DNA of 64,000 nt from Gordionus sp. m RMFG-2023 (GCF_954871325.1 NC_088778.1:31012730-31076729); one strand, 5' to 3'. Positions 10,716 through 25,300 are shown, numbered from the stretch's first letter. The notes: generated by a model not told the origin, from the sequence alone. A program made the numbers and translations.

Positions 10716-13330
10716 ATCATGCTAATTTATTGACTTATTTATCTTTCTCAAAAACAATTTCATTTTTTTTTCTAAATTTTTCCCCGAAATTTTTTTTTAA
10801 AATTAAAAAAAATATATATAAAGTAAAATTATAAATAGAAATATATATTAAAAAAACTATATGATAAAAATTAAAAAAAATTTGAAAAATTAAGGAAAAT
10901 ATGATTTTAAAAAAAATACAAAAAATTAAAAATATTATATAGACATAAATCTGTTGGATATGCAATTAGATATTTCCCTTAATGTTTTTAAGAAACGCGA
11001 TGCTTCAATTGCTAGAGCTACCAAGAGTGTAAGTGATTAAATGTGAAATTCGACGTTTCGGCGGACATGATTGAACAGATTTGTAAGCGTATGAGTCTAT
11101 GCAAGGATGATCAAGAAAAACAGTAAGGGCTAAAACAATTATAACCAGCCGCATATCCGAGAAAGATATTGATGGATTTTGAATAGGCACCGATAAATGG
11201 AGCATGAATATAAAAAATAAATGATTTGAGACTAAAAAGAAGTCTATGAGTAAATGATAATTTCCGATTGCATAACGGGTGTTAATCGGACCTTACCTAA
11301 GTGATTTGGAAATGCATTTGAAATATTGGCAGAAATATTTGTAAAAATTAATGAAGACCTTTATCCGAAGACAAGAAATAATAGTAAATATTATATTTTT
11401 TGTTATAAAATTATAGGGTAAAATTAAATAATTTTGCAGCTACTCTCTAAGATATAAAATTGTAGAACAAACACATTATATGTTAAATGGTGTCTCCCGA
11501 ACACGTGTTTAAGGCTGGCATTATGGTATATCATAGGCCTAAGATATTGGCTCTCACCTGACGTTTATGTAATTTTTGAACGGGTCATAAAGAATGCGCA
11601 AACATAAGACCCTATATCCCCAAGTCATAATTGGGAAAACACCGGATCTCTCAGAGAAATAAGAAGATATTAAAAGAATGAGTTCATTGATGTGTTTTGA
11701 ATTATGGAATTCAAGATTTTTTCACATTTTTAAAAGCGGTTGCCCATATTTTTTGCAATTAAATTTTTTTTATTTATAACTTATATTTTATATTTATGAT
11801 ATATTGATTTATGATTACTTACTAATAAAGAGTATAAATTAAATTGTCTTATTGCTTATGTTATAAGATAAAATGATAATTAAGTAAGGACCCTTGTTTA
11901 TCTCCAGAAGAAAGGGTCAATTGGCCTCCATCTCAGAGCTAGTCACCCCACATGTCTTTACGCGAGATCCAGGTCGATAGTTAAGGACACCATTTATTAT
12001 ATTGCAGATACTCAAAAGGCAGATCATATCGCCATCTAGCAATATATGCTCCTATACAATACAAAAGCTTCTATCTACTACTCTTAAACGCTAGAGATGA
12101 AACTTATAAAAATTAAAATATTAGTTTTTTTTAAAAATAATACGGGAAAGTCAATAAATTTATCATTTAAATATAACTTTTCAAATATATTAAATTAAGT
12201 TTTATATTATAATAATATGTCGCATGATTAAGTATAGCGTGTTCAAAGTGTCGCTTGATAAAGTGTAAAGTGTCTACAAACATTTATTTTCATCGATTCC
12301 TACTAGATTGAACTTTATCATTTATTTGATTCATTTTTATTTAGCATAAGAACACTAGATAGAAAATTGTCTTGTTTGTTCAAATTTTTAATATATTGAA
12401 CAAATTTTAGATTTGAATAAACTCTTTAATGATTGATTCTCATTGATAATCATATTGATACATAGCATTTATCAGAGTTGTTGAAGTAGTAGCTATGTAC
12501 AAAAATGTTGTACCTGTATTCAAATACTATTTTAGAGATATCTTGTTTAGATACTTTTTTGATATATTTTTATATAATTTTATTTCTTATTTTTTTGCTT
12601 TAAAGATAAAAATTTTGAGAATGTTTTATTATCAAATTATATCAATTATTATACATAGTCACTTAATTTTATATTATATATATGAATTATATTAGAATCT
12701 AACAATCATTTGTACATTGATGTGATATCAATTCAATAAATTTTTTAGCTCTCTTTGAAATTAAAATTTAAACAGTAGAATTCTAAATTAAGCATTAGCC
12801 CAATTTACAAAAGTATAATATTGTATCTTTATCTGAATACTAGACGATATATCTTTATCTATATCCATTTTAGACGATGCCATATTGTTTATAGATCCGT
12901 TTAAAAATATCTTTTAACAACTATTTGGCAAGAAAATATAACTTTAATATCGATATACCAAATGTTGGAAATAATGAGATATTTTAAGTTTTATAAATAA
13001 TAAGACCACAATAAAATTTTATTTGTCTTAATAATTATACATAATTTTTATTAAAAGCTCTAGTTAATTATGCATTGGAATTTATATAATAAATGTATAA
13101 ATATTAATTTTGTCAAAGAATTTAAATTTACCGATATCAATGAAATAAAGAAGTTGTACAACTATTAAAATAAATAAATAAGCAGTTAAAAATGCAAATT
13201 ACTATAATAAATATATTTGAATAATTTGGATAATGATAATACAATATTATGTAATATATCAAAAAAAAATTTTTTTTTTATAAACTTAAAGATTATTGTA
13301 TATCATTTAATAAAATTCAAAATGATATAG
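10716..13330. other. AT-rich sequence, no gene identified
   Basis: Mostly A/T-rich. A somewhat more GC-rich patch at about 11885-12060 has no recognisable product on either strand. No terminal repeats or RNA genes were seen. Confidence 0.4.
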
Positions 13331-13332
13331 TA

Positions 13333-13338
13333 TTTTAT
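13333..13338 (-). promoter_or_regulatory. Candidate poly(A) signal of the giant repeat gene
   Basis: The plus strand reads TTTATT, which is AATAAA on the minus strand, about 60 bases downstream of the stop codon at 13398. In such AT-rich DNA the motif is common, so this is only positional support. Confidence 0.35.
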
Positions 13339-13397
13339 TGTTATAAGAGTTATAAAATAGATGTAATTTTGGTGGTCTGCGTTGTAAATTGAATAGT

Positions 13398-16300
13398 TTA
13401 GGTGGTAATTTTAATATTACTAGTCGTAGGCTTAGTAGATGTAGTGGGTTTAGTAAGTCTAGTAGTTTTGTGCCCTCTTGTAATTTTTCGTACAGTAATT
13501 TTGCTCCTAGTAATTTTTCTAGACGTTTTTGGTTTAGTCGTTTTTGATCTAGTGGTTTTATGTTTTCTCGATTTTTTATGTCTTCTAATTGATGTTTTAG
13601 TTTTTTGTCTAGTGGTTTCATGTGACTTAGTAGTTTTCCTAGACGTTCTAGCTTTAGTTGTTTTTGCTCTAGTCGTTTTAATTTTTCTGATAGTTTTGGC
13701 GATTCTAGTTGCTCTTGGTAATTTTTTAGTGGCTTTGGATGTTATACTAGTTTTTCGGGTAGTTTTAGGGATAGACAATTTATGTCTTTTAGTACTTGAT
13801 ATAACCCTAGTGGTTTGTGGTCTTGTTGATTTAGTTGTAATTGTTGTTGTCTTTCTACTAGTTAATATCTTGGATTTTATAGGGATTCTAGTAGTTCTGT
13901 TAGTTCTAGAAGATGTTCTAGGTTTAGTAGTTTTTGCTTTGGTGGTTTTTGTACTTCTTGTTGTTTTCTTAGAGGTTTTTGGTTGAGTAGTTTTATGTGT
14001 TCGAGTAGTTCTTAAAGATGTTCTAGGTTTAGTGATTTTTGCTCTAGTGGTTTTTAGTTTTCTAGTAGTTTTCCGGGTTCTAGTAGTTTTAGGACTTTTA
14101 GTTCTTTTTTTAGTAGTTTTCGGTTTAGTTGTTTTCTGTGTTCTAGTAGTTCTAGAGGACGTTCTAGGTTTAGTGGTTTTCGCTTTGGTGGTTTTTGGTC
14201 TTCTTGTTGTTTTTTTAGTAGTTTTTGGTTGAGTGGTTTTATGTGTTCGAGTAGTTCTTAAAGACGTTCTACGTTTAGTGGTTTTTGCTCTAGTGGTTTT
14301 TAGTCTTCTAGTAGTTTTCCGTGTTCTAGTAGTTTTAGGACTTTTAGTTCTTTTCTTAGTAATTTTCGGTTTAGTTGTTTTATGTGTTCTAGTATTTCTA
14401 GAAAACGTTTTAGGTTTTGTGGTTTTCGCTTTGGTGGTTTTTGGTCTTCTAGTTGTTTTTTTAGTAGTTTTTGGTTGAGTGGTTTTATGTGTTCGAGTTG
14501 TTCTTAAAGACGTTCTACGTTTAGTGGTTTTTGATTTAGTGGTTTTTAGTCTTCTAGTAGTTTTCCGTGTTCTAGTAGTTTTAATACTTTTAGTTTTTTT
14601 AGTAGTATTCGGTTTAGTCGTTTTATGTGTTCTAGTAGTTCTGGAAGAAGTTCTAGGTTTCGTGGTTATCACTTTGGTGGTTTTTGGTCTTCTAGTTGTT
14701 TTTTTAGTAGTTTTTGGTTGAGTGGTTTTATGTGTTCTAGTAGTTCTAGAAGAAGTTCTAAGTTTAGTGGTTTTCGCTTTGGTGGTTTTTGGTCTTCTAG
14801 TTGTTTTTTTAGTTGTTTTTGATTGAGTGGTTTTATGTGTTCTAGTAGTTCTTAAAGACGTTCTACGTTTAGTGATTTTTGCTCTAGTGGTTTTTAGTCT
14901 TCTAGTAGTATTCCGTGTTCTAGTAGTTTTAGGACTTTTAGTTCTTTTTTTCGGTTTTGTTATTTTATGTGTTCTAGGAATTCTAGAAAACGTTATAGGT
15001 TTAATGGATATCGCTTTGGTGGTTTTTGGTCTTCTAGTTGTTTTTTTAGTAGTTTTTGGTTGACTGATTTTATGTGTTCTAGTAGTTCTTAAAGATGTTC
15101 TAGGTTTAGTAATTTTTGCGCTAGTGGTTTTTAGTTTTCTAGTAGTTTTCCTGGTTCTAGTATTTTTAGAAGACGTTCTAGGTTTAATTGTTTTCACTTT
15201 GGTGGATTTTGGTCTTCTAGTTGTTTTTTTAGTAGTTTTTGGTTGAGTTGTTTTATGTGTTCGAGTAGTTTTTAAAGATGTTCTAGGTTTAGTGATTTTT
15301 GCTCTAGTGGTTTTTAGTTTTCTAGTAGTTTTCCGGGTTCTAGTAGTTTTAGGACTTTTAGTTCTTTTTTTAGTAGTTTTCGGTTTAGTTGTTTTCTGTG
15401 TTCTAGTAGTTCTAGAAGACGTTCTAGGTTTAGTGGTTTTCGCTTTGGTGGTTTTTGGTCTTCTAGTTGTTTTTTTAGTAGTTTTTGGTTGAACGGTTTT
15501 ATGTGTTCGAGTAATTCTTAAAGTCGTTCTAGGTTTAGTGGTTTTTGGTTTTCTAGTAGTTTTCCGTGTTCTAGTAGTTTTAGGACTATTAGTTCGTTTT
15601 TTAGTAGTTTTCGGTTTTGTTATTCTATGTGTTCTAGGAGTTCTAGAAGACGTAATAGGTTTAATGGATTTCGCTTTAATTGTTTTTGTTCTACTTGTAT
15701 TTTTAGTAATTTTTAGTTGAGTGGTTTTATGTGTTCGAGTAGTTCTTAAAGACGTTCTAGGTTTAGTAATTTTTCCTCTAGTGGTTTTTAGTTTTCTAGT
15801 AGTTTTCCGTGTTCTAGTAGTTTTAGGACTTTTAGTTCTTTTTTTAGTCGTTTTCGATTTAGTTGTTTTATGTGGTCTAGTAGTTCTGGAAGAAGTTCTA
15901 GGTTTAGTGGTTTTCATTTTGGTGGTTTTTGGTCTTCTTGTTGTTTTTTTAGTAGTTTTTGTTTGAGTGGTTTTATGTGTTCGAGTAATTCTTAAAGACG
16001 TTCTAGGTTTAGTCGTTTTTGCTCTAGTGGTTTTTGATTTTCTAGTAGTTTTCCGTGTTGTAGTAGTTTTAGGACTTTTAGTTCTTTTTTTAGTAGTTTT
16101 CGGTTTAGTTGTTTTATGTGTTCTAGTAGTTCTAGAGGACGTTATGGGTTTAGTGGTTATCGCTTTGGTGGTTTTTGGTCTTCTAGTTGTTTTCTTAGTA
16201 GTTTTTGGTTGAGTGGTTTTATGTGTTCGAGTAGTTCTTAAAGACGTTCTACGTTTAGTGGTTTTTGCTCTAGTGGTTTTTAGTCTTCTAGTAGTTTTAG

Positions 16301-19300
16301 AAGACGTTCTAGGTTTAGTGGTTTTCGCTTTGCTGGTTTTTGGTCTTCTAGTTGTTTTTTTAGTAGTTTTTGGTTGAGTGGTTTTATGTGTTCTAGTAGT
16401 TCTTAAAGACGTTCTACGTTTAGTGATTTTTGCTCTAGTGGTTTTTAGTCTTCTAGTAGTATTACGTGTTCTGGTAGTTTTAGGACTTTTAGTTCTTTTT
16501 TTAGTAGTTTTTCGGTTTTGTTATTTTATGTGTTCTAGGAGTTCTAGAAGACGTTAGAGGTTTAATGGATATCGCTTTGGTGGTTTTTGGTCTTCTAGTT
16601 GTTTTTTTAGTAGTTTTTGGTTGAGTGATTTTATGTGTTCTAGTATTTCTTAAAAATGTTCTAGGTTTAGTAATTTTCGCTCTAGTGGTTTTTGGTCTTC
16701 TAGTAGTTTTTAGTATTTTATTAGTTTTAGGACTTTTAGTTCTTTTTCTAGTAGTTTTCGGTTTAATTGTTTTATGTGTTCTAGTAGTTTTAGGACTTTT
16801 AGTTCTTTTTTTAATCGTTTTCGATTTAGTTGTTTTAAGTTTTCTAGTAGTTCTAGAAGACGTTCTAGGTTTAGTAGTTTTCGCTTTGGTGGTTTTTGGT
16901 CGTCTAGTTGTTTTTTTAGTAGTTTTTGGTTGAGTGGTTTTATGTGTTCTAGTAGTTCTTAAAGACGTTCTACGTTTAGTGGTTTTTTCTCTAGTGGTTT
17001 TTAGTCTTCTAGTAATTTTATGTGTTCTAGTAGTTTTAGGACTTTTAGTTCTTTTTTTAGTACTTTTCGGTTTAGTTGTTTTATGTGTTATAGTAGTTCT
17101 AGAAGACGTTCTAGGTTTAGTAGTTTTCGCTTTGCTGGTTTTTGGTCTTCTAGTTGTTTTTTTAGTAGTTTTTGGTTGAGTGGTTTTATGTGTTCGAGTT
17201 GTTCTTAAAGAAGTTCTATGTTTAGTGGTTTTTGCTCTAGTGGTTTTTAGTCTTCTAGTAGTATTCCGTGTTCTAGTAGTTTTAGGACTTTTAGTTCTTT
17301 TTTTAGTATTCGGTTTAGTCGTTTTATGTGTTCTAGTAGTTCTAGAAGAAGTTCTAGGTTTAGTGGTTTTTTCTCTAGTGGTTTTTAGTCTTCTACTAGT
17401 TTTACGTGTTCTAGTAGTTTTAGGACTTTTAGTTCTATTTTTAGTAGTTTTTGGTTGAGTCGTTTTATGTGTTCTAGTAGTTCTAGAAGACGTTCTAGGT
17501 TTAGTGGTTTTCGCTTTGGTGGTTTTTGGTCTTCTAGTTTTTTTTTTGTAAGTTTTTGGTTGATTGATTTTATGTGTTCGAGTAGTTCTTACAGAAGTTC
17601 TACGTTTAGTGGTTTTTGCTCTAGTGGTTTTTAGTTTTCTAGTAGTTTTCCGTGTTCTAGTAGTTTTAGGACTTTTAGTTCTTTTTTTAGTAGTTTTCGG
17701 TTTAATCGTTTTATATGTTCTAGTAGTTCTAGGTTTAGTGGTTTTCGCTTTGGTGGTTTTTGGTCTTCTAGTTCTATTTTTAGTAGTTTTTGTTTGAGTC
17801 GTTTTATGTGTTCGAGTAGTTCTTAAAGACGTTCTACGTTTAGTGGTTTTTGCTCTAGTGGTTTTTAGTCTTCTAGTAGTTTTCCGTGTTCTAGTAGTTT
17901 TAGGACTTTTAGTTCTTTTTTTAGTAGTTTTCGGTTTAGTTGTTTTATGTGTTCTAGTAGTTCTGGAAGTAATTCTAGGTTTAGTGGTTATCGCTTTGGT
18001 GATTTTTGGTCTTCTAGTTGTTTTTTTAGTAGTTTTTGGTTGAGGGGTTTTATGTGTTTGAGTAGTTCTTAAAGACGTTCTACGTTTAGTGGTTTTTGCT
18101 CTAGTGGTTTTTAGTCTTCTAGTAGTTTTCCGTATTTTAGTAGTTTTAGGACTTTTAGTTCTTTTTCTAATAGTTTTCGGTTTAATTGTTTTATGTGTTC
18201 TAGTAGTTTTAGGACTTTTAGTTCTTTTCTTAGTAATTTTCGGTTTAGTTGTTTGATGTGTTCTAGTAGTTCTAGAAGACGTTCTAGGTTTAGTGGTTTT
18301 CGCTTTGGTGGTTTTTGGTCTTCTAGTTGTTTTTTTAGTAGTTTTTGGTTGAGTGGTTTTATGTGTTCGAGTAATTCTTAAAGACGTTCTAGGTTTAGTC
18401 GTTTTTGCTCTAGTGGTTTTTGGTTTTCTAGTAGTTTTCCGTGTTGTAGTAGTTTTAGGACTTTTAGTTCTTTTTTTAGTAGTTTTCGGTTTAGTTGTTT
18501 TATGTGTTCTAGTAGTTCTAGAGGACGTTATGGGTTTAGTGGTTATCGCTTTGGTGGTTTTTGGTCTTCTAGTTGTTTTCTTAGTAGTTTTTGGTTGAGT
18601 GGTTTTATGTGTTCTAGTAGTTCTTAAAGACGTTCTACGTTTAGTGATTTTTGCTCTAGTGGTTTTTAGTCTTCTAGTAGTATTCCGTGTTCTAGTAGTT
18701 TTAGGACTTTTAGTTCTTTTTTTAGTAGTTTTCGGTTTTGTTATTTTATGTGTTCTAGGAGTTCTAGAAAACGTTATAGGTTTAATGGATATCGCTTTGG
18801 AGGTTTTTGGTCTTCTAGTTGTTTTTTTAGTAGTTTTTGGTTGACTGATTTTATGTGTTCTAGTAGTTCTTAAAGATGTTCTAGGTTTAGTAATTTTCGC
18901 TCTACTGGTTTTTCGTCTTCTAGTAGTTTTCCGTATTTTAGTAGTTTTAGGACTTTTAGTTCTTTTTCTAATAGTTTTCGGTTTAATTGTTTTATGTGTT
19001 CTAGTAGTTTTAGGACTTTTAGTTCTTTTTTTAATCGTTTTCGATTTAGTTGTTTTAAATTTTCTAGTAGTTCTAGAAGACGTTCTAGGTTTAGTGGTTT
19101 TCGCTTTGGTGGTTTTTGGCCTTATAGTTGTTTTTTTAGTAGTTATTGGTTGAGTGGTTTTATGTGTTCGAGTAGTTCTTAAAGACTTTCTACGTTTAGT
19201 GGTTTTTGCTCTAGTGGTTTTTAGTTTTCTAGTAGTTTTCCGTGTTCTAGTAGTTTTAGGACTTTTAGTTCTTTTATTAGTAGTTTTCGGTTTAGTCGTT

Positions 19301-22300
19301 TTATGTGTTCTAGTAGTTCTAGAAGAAGTTCTAGGTTTAGTGGTTTTCGCTTTGGTGGTTTTTGGTCTTCTAGTTGTTTTTTTAGTTGTTTTTGGTTGAG
19401 TGGTTTTATGTGTTCTAGTAGTTCTTAAAGACGTTCTACGTTTATTGGTTATTGCTCTAGTGGTTTTTAGTCTTCTAGTAGTTTTACGTGTTCTAGTAGT
19501 TTTAGGACTTTTAGTTCTTTTTTTAGTAGTTTTCGGTTTAGTCGTTTTATGTGTTCTAGTAGTTCTAGAAGACGTTCTAGGTTTAGTGGTTATCGCTTTG
19601 GTGGTTTTTGGTCTTCTAGTTGTTTTTTTAGTAGTTTTTGGTTGAGTGGTTTTATGTGTTCGAGTAGTTCTTAAAGACGTTCTACGTTTTGTGGTTTTTA
19701 GTCTTCTAGTAGTTTTCCGTGTTCTAGTAGTTTTAGGACTTTTAGTTCTTTTTTTAGTCGTTTTCGGTTTAGTCGTTTTATGTGTTCTAGTAGTTTTAGA
19801 AGACGTTCTTGGTTTAGTGGTTTTCGCTTTGGTGGTTTTTGGTCTTATAGTTGTTTTTTTAGTAGTTTTTGGTTGAGTGGTTTTATGTGTTCGAGTAGTT
19901 CTTAAAGACGTTCTACGTTTTGTGGTTTTTGCTCTAGTGGTTTTTAGTCCTCTAGTAGTTTTACGTGTTCTAGTAGTTTTAGGACTTTTAGTTCTTTTTT
20001 TAGTCGTTTTCGGTTTAGTCGTTTTATGTGTTCTAGTAGTTGTAGAAGACGTTCTTGGTTTAGTGGTTTTCGCTTTGGTGGTTTTTGGTCTTCTAGTTAT
20101 TTTTTTAGTAGTTTTTGGTTGAGTGGTTTTATGTGTTCGAGTTGTTCTTAAAGAAGTTCTATGTTTAGTGGTTTTTGCTCTAGTGGTTTTTAGTCTTCTA
20201 GTAGTTTTCCGTGTTCTTGTAGTTTTAGGACTTTTAGTTCTTTTTTTAGTAGTTTTCGGTTTAATTGTTTTATGTGTTCTAGTAATTCTGGAAGAGGTTC
20301 TAGGTTTAGTAGTTATCGCTTTGGTGGTTTTTGGTCTTCTAGTTGTTTTTTTAGTAGTTTTTGGGTGAGTGGTTTTATGTGTTCGAGTAGTTCTTAAAGA
20401 CGTTCTACGTTTAGTGGTTTTTGCTCTAGTGGTTTTTAGTCTTCTAGTAGTTTTCCGTGTTCTAGTAGTTTTAGGACTTTTAGTTCTTTTTTTAGTCGTT
20501 TTCGGTTTAGTCGTTTTATGTGTTCTAGTAGTTGTAGAAGACGTTCTTGGTTTAGTGGTTTTCGCTTTGGTGGTTTTTGGTCTTCTAGTTATTTTTTTAG
20601 TAGTTTTTGGTTGAGTGGTTTTATGTGTTCGAGTTGTTCTTAAAGAAGTTCTATGTTTAGTGGTTTTTGCTCTAGTGGTTTTTAGTCTTCTAGTAGTTTT
20701 CCGTGTTCTTGTAGTTTTAGGACTTTTAGTTCTTTTTTTAGTAGTTTTCGGTTTAATTGTTTTATGTGTTCTAGTAATTCTGGAAGAGGTTCTAGGTTTA
20801 GTAGTTATCGCTTTGGTGGTTTTTGGTCTTCTAGTTGTTTTTTTAGTAGTTTTTGGGTGAGTGGTTTTATGTGTTCGAGTTGTTCTTAAAGAAGTTCTAT
20901 GTTTAGTGGTTTTTGCTCTAGTGGTTTTTAGTCTTCTAGTAGTTTTCCGTGTTCTTGTAGTTTTAGGACTTTTAGTTCTTTTTTTAGTAGTTTTCGGTTT
21001 AATTGTTTTATGTGTTCTAGTAATTCTGGAAGAGGTTCTAGGTTTAGTAGTTATCGCTTTGGTGGTTTTTGGTCTTCTAGTTGTTTTTTTAGTAGTTTTT
21101 GGGTGAGTGGTTTTATGTGTTCGAGTAGTTCTTAAAGACGTTCTACGTTTAGTGGTTTTTGCTCTAGTGGTTTTTAGTCTTCTAGTAGTTTTCCGTGTTC
21201 TAGTAGTTTTAGGACTTTTAGTTCTTTTTTTAGTAGTTTTCGGTTTAGTTGTTTTATGTGTTCTAGTAGTTCTAGAAGACGTTCTAGGTTTAGTGGTTAT
21301 CGCTTTGGTGGTTTTTGGTCTTCTAGTTGTTTTTTTAGTAGTTTTTGGTTGAGTGGTTTTATGTGTTCGAGTAGTTCTTAAAGACGTTCTACGTTTTGTG
21401 GTTTTTAGTCTTCTAGTAGTTTTCGTGTTCTAGTAGTTTTAGGACTTTTAGTTCTTTTTTTAGTCGTTTTCGGTTTAGTCGTTTTATGTGTTCTAGTAGT
21501 TTTAGAAGACGTTCTTGGTTTAGTGGTTTTCGCTTTGGTGGTTTTTGGTCTTCTAGTTGTTTTTTTAGTAGTTTTAGGTTGAGTGGTTTTATGTGTTCGA
21601 GTAGTTCTTAAAGACGTTCTACGTTTTGTGGTTTTTGCTCTAGTGGTTTTTAGTTTTCTAGTAGTTTTCCGTGTTCTAGTAGTTTTAGGACTTTTAGTTC
21701 TTTTATTAGTAGTTTTCGGTTTAGTCGTTTTATGTGTTCTAGTAATTCTGGAAGAGGTTCTAGGTTTAGTAGTTATCGCTTTGGTGGTTTTTGGTCTTCT
21801 AGTTGTTTTTTTAGTAGTTTTTGGGTGAGTGGTTTTATGTGTTCGAGTAGTTCTTAAAGACGTTCTACGTTTAGTGGTTATTGCTCTAGTGGTTTTTAGT
21901 CTTCTAGTAGTTTTACGTGTTCTAGTAGTTTTAGGACTTTTAGTTCTTTTTTTAGTAGTTTTCGGTTTAGTTGTTTTATGTGTTCTAGTAGTTCTAGAAG
22001 ACGTTCTAGGTTTAGTGGTTATCGCTTTGGTGGTTTTTGGTCTTCTAGTTGTTTTTTTAGTAGTTTTTGGGTGAGTGGTTTTATGTGTTCGAGTAGTTCT
22101 TAAAGACGTTCTACGTTTAGTGGTTATTGCTCTAGTGGTTTTTAGTCTTCTAGTAGTTTTACGTGTTCTAGTAGTTTTAGGACTTTTAGTTCTTTTTTTA
22201 GTAGTTTTCGGTTTAGTTGTTTTATGTGTTCTAGTAGTTCTAGAAGACGTTCTAGGTTTAGTGGTTATCGCTTTGGTGGTTTTTAGTCTTCTAGTTGTTT

Positions 22301-25300
22301 TTTTAGTAGTTTTTGGTTGAGTGGTTTTATGTGTTCGAGTAGTTCTTAAAGACGTTCTACGTTTTGTGGTTTTTAGTCTTCTAGTAGTTTTCCGTGTTCT
22401 AGTAGTTTTAGGACTTTTAGTTCTTTTTTTAGTCGTTTTCGGTTTAGTCGTTTTATGTGTTCTAGTAGTTTTAGAATACGTTCTTGGTTTAGTGGTTTTC
22501 GCTTTGGTGGTTTTTGGTCTTCTAGTTGTTTTTTTAGTAGTTTTAGGTTGAGTGGTTTTATGTGTTCGAGTAGTTCTTAAAGACGTTCTACGTTTTGTGG
22601 TTTTTGCTCTAGTGGTTTTTAGTCCTCTAGTAGTTTTACGTGTTCTAGTAGTTATAGGACTTTTAGTTCTTTTTTTAGTCGTTTTCGGTTTAGTCGTTTT
22701 ATGTGTTCTAGTTGTTGTAGAAGACGTTCTTGGTTTAGTAATTTTCGCTTTGGTGGTTTTTGGTCTTCTAGTTATTTTTTTAGTAGTTTTTGGTTGAGTG
22801 GTTTTATGTGTTCGAGTTGTTCTTAAAGAAGTTCTATGTTTAGTGGTTTTTGCTCTAGTGGTTTTTAGTCTTCTAGTAGTTTTCCGTGTTCTTGTAGTTT
22901 TAGGACTTTTAGTTCTTTTTTTAGTAGTTTTCGGTTTAATTGTTTTATGTGTTCTAGTAATTCTGGAAGAGGTTCTAGGTTTAGTAGTTATCGCTTTGGT
23001 GGTTTTTGGTCTTCTAGTTGTTTTTTTAGTAGTTTTTGGGTGAGTGGTTTTATGTGTTCGAGTTGTTCTTAAAGACGTTCTACGTTTAGTGGTTTTTGCT
23101 CTAGTGGTTTTTAGTCTTCTAGTAGTTTTACGTGTTCTAGTAGTTTTAGGACTTTTAGTTCTCTTTTTAGTAGTTTTCGGTTTACTTGTTATATGTGTTC
23201 TAGGAGTTCTAAAAGACGTTATAGGTTTAATTGTTTTCGCTTTGGTGGTTTTTGGTCTTCTAGTTGTTTTTTTAGTAGTTTTTGGTTGAGTGGTTTTATG
23301 TGTTCGAATTGTTCTTAAAGACGTTCTACGTTTAGTGGTTTTTAGTCTTCTAGTAGTTTTCCGTGTTCTAGTAGTTTTCCGTGTTCTAGTAGTTTTAGGA
23401 CTTTTAGTTCTTTTTTTAGTAGTTTTCGGTTTAGTTGTTTTATGTGTTCTAGTAGTTCTAGAAGACGTTCTAGGTTTAGTGGTTTTCGCTTTGGTGGTTT
23501 TTGGTCTTTTAGTTGTTTTTGGTTGAGTGGTTTTATGTGTTCGAGTAGTTCTTAAAGACGTTCTACGTTTTGTGGTTTTTAGTCTTCTAGTAGTTTTTCG
23601 TGTTCTAGTAGTTTTAGGACTTTTAGTTCTTTTTTTAGTCGTTTTCGGTTTAGTCGTTTTATGTGTTCTAGTAGTTTTAGAAGACGTTCTTGGTTTAGTG
23701 GTTTTCGCTTTGGTGGTTTTTGGTCTTCTAGTTGTTTTTTTAGTAGTTTTTGGTTGAGTGGTTTTATGTGTTCTAGTAGTTCTTAAAGACGTTCTACGTT
23801 TAGTGGTTTTTGCTCTAGTGGTTTTTAGTCTTCTAGTAGTTTTCCGTGTTCTAGTAGTTTTAGGACTTTTAGTTCTTTTTTTAGTAGTTTTCGGTTTAGT
23901 CGTTTTATGTGTTCTAGTAGTTTTAGAAGACGTTCTAGATTTAGTGGTTTTCGCTATGGTGGTTTTTGGTCTTCTAGTTGTTTTTTTAGTAGTTTTTGGT
24001 TGAGTGGTTTTATGTGTTCGAGTTGATCTGAAAGACGTTCGACGTTTAGTGGTTTTTGCTCTAGTGGTTTTTAGTCTTTTAGTAGTTTTCCGTGTTCTAG
24101 TAGTTTTCCGTGTTCTAGTAGTTTTAGGACTTTTAGTTCTATTTTTAGTAGTTTTCGGTTTAGTTGTTTTATGTGTTCTAGTAGTTCTGGAAGAAGTTCT
24201 AGGTTTAGTGGTTATCGCTTTGGTGGTTTTTGGTCTTCTAGTTGTTTTTTTAGTAGTTTTTGGGTGAGTGGTTTTATGTGTTCGAGTAGTTCTTAAAGAC
24301 GTTCTACGTTTAGTGGTTTTTGCTCTTGTGGTTTTTAGTCTTCTAGTAGTTTTACGTGTTCTAGTAGTTTTAGGACTTTTAGTTCTTTTTTTAGTAGTTT
24401 TCGGTTTACTTGTTATATGTGTTCTATGAGTACTAAAAGACGTTATAGGTTTAATGGTTTTTGCTTTGGTGGTTTTTGGTCTTCTAGTTGTTTTTTTAGT
24501 AGTTTTTGGTTGAGTGGTTTTATGTGTTCGAGTTGTTCTTAAAGACGTTCTACGTTTAGTGGTTTTTGATTTAGTGGTTTTTAGTCTTCTAGTAGTTTTC
24601 CGTGTTCTAGTAGTTTTCCGTGTTCTAGTAGTTTTAGGACTTTTAGTTCTTTTTTTAGTAGTTTTCGGTTTAGTCGTTTTATGTGTTCTAGTAGTTCTGG
24701 AAGAAGTTCTAGGTTTAGTGGTTATCGCTTTGGTGGTTTTTGGTCTTCTAGTTGTTTTTTTAGTAGTTTTTGGTTGAGTGGTTTTATGTGTTTGAATAGT
24801 TCTTAAAGACGTTCTACGTTTAGTGGTTTTTCCTCTAGTGGTTTTTAGTCTTCTACTTGTTTTCCGTGTTCTAGTAGTTTTAGGACTTTTAGTTCTTTTT
24901 TTAGTAGTTTTCGGTTTAGTTGTTTTATGTGTTCTAGTAGTTCTGGAAGACGTTATAGGTTTAATGGTTTTCGCTTTGGTGGTTTTTGGTCTTCTAGTTT
25001 TTTTTTTAGTAGTTTTTGGTTGAGTGGTTTTATGTGTTCGAGTAGTTCTTAAAGACGTTCTACGTTTAGTGGTTTTTGCTCTAGTTGTTTTTAGTCTTCT
25101 AGTAGTTTTCCGTGTCCTAGTAGTTTTAATACTTTTAGTTCTTTTTTTAGTAGTTTTCGGTTTAGTTGTTTTATGTGATCTAGTAGTTCTATAAGATGTT
25201 CTAGGTTTAGTGGTTTTCGCTTTGGTGATTTTTGGTCTTTTAGTTGTTTTTTTACTAGTTTTTGGTTGAGTGGTTTTATGTGTTCGAGTAGTTCTTAAAG

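Larger units (their letters stand above)
9476..12275. other. Possible older DNA element with inverted CGACACTTTATCA-type ends
   Basis: Short motifs close to CGACACTTTATCA occur as a cluster at about 9476-9515 and 10655-10715 (the hAT splits this cluster) and in inverted orientation at about 12218-12275. This pattern could be the repetitive termini of an older transposon whose left end was hit by the hAT. The interior (10980-11750) has only broken, unrecognised coding-like stretches, and I could not define exact ends or a target duplication. Confidence 0.3.
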
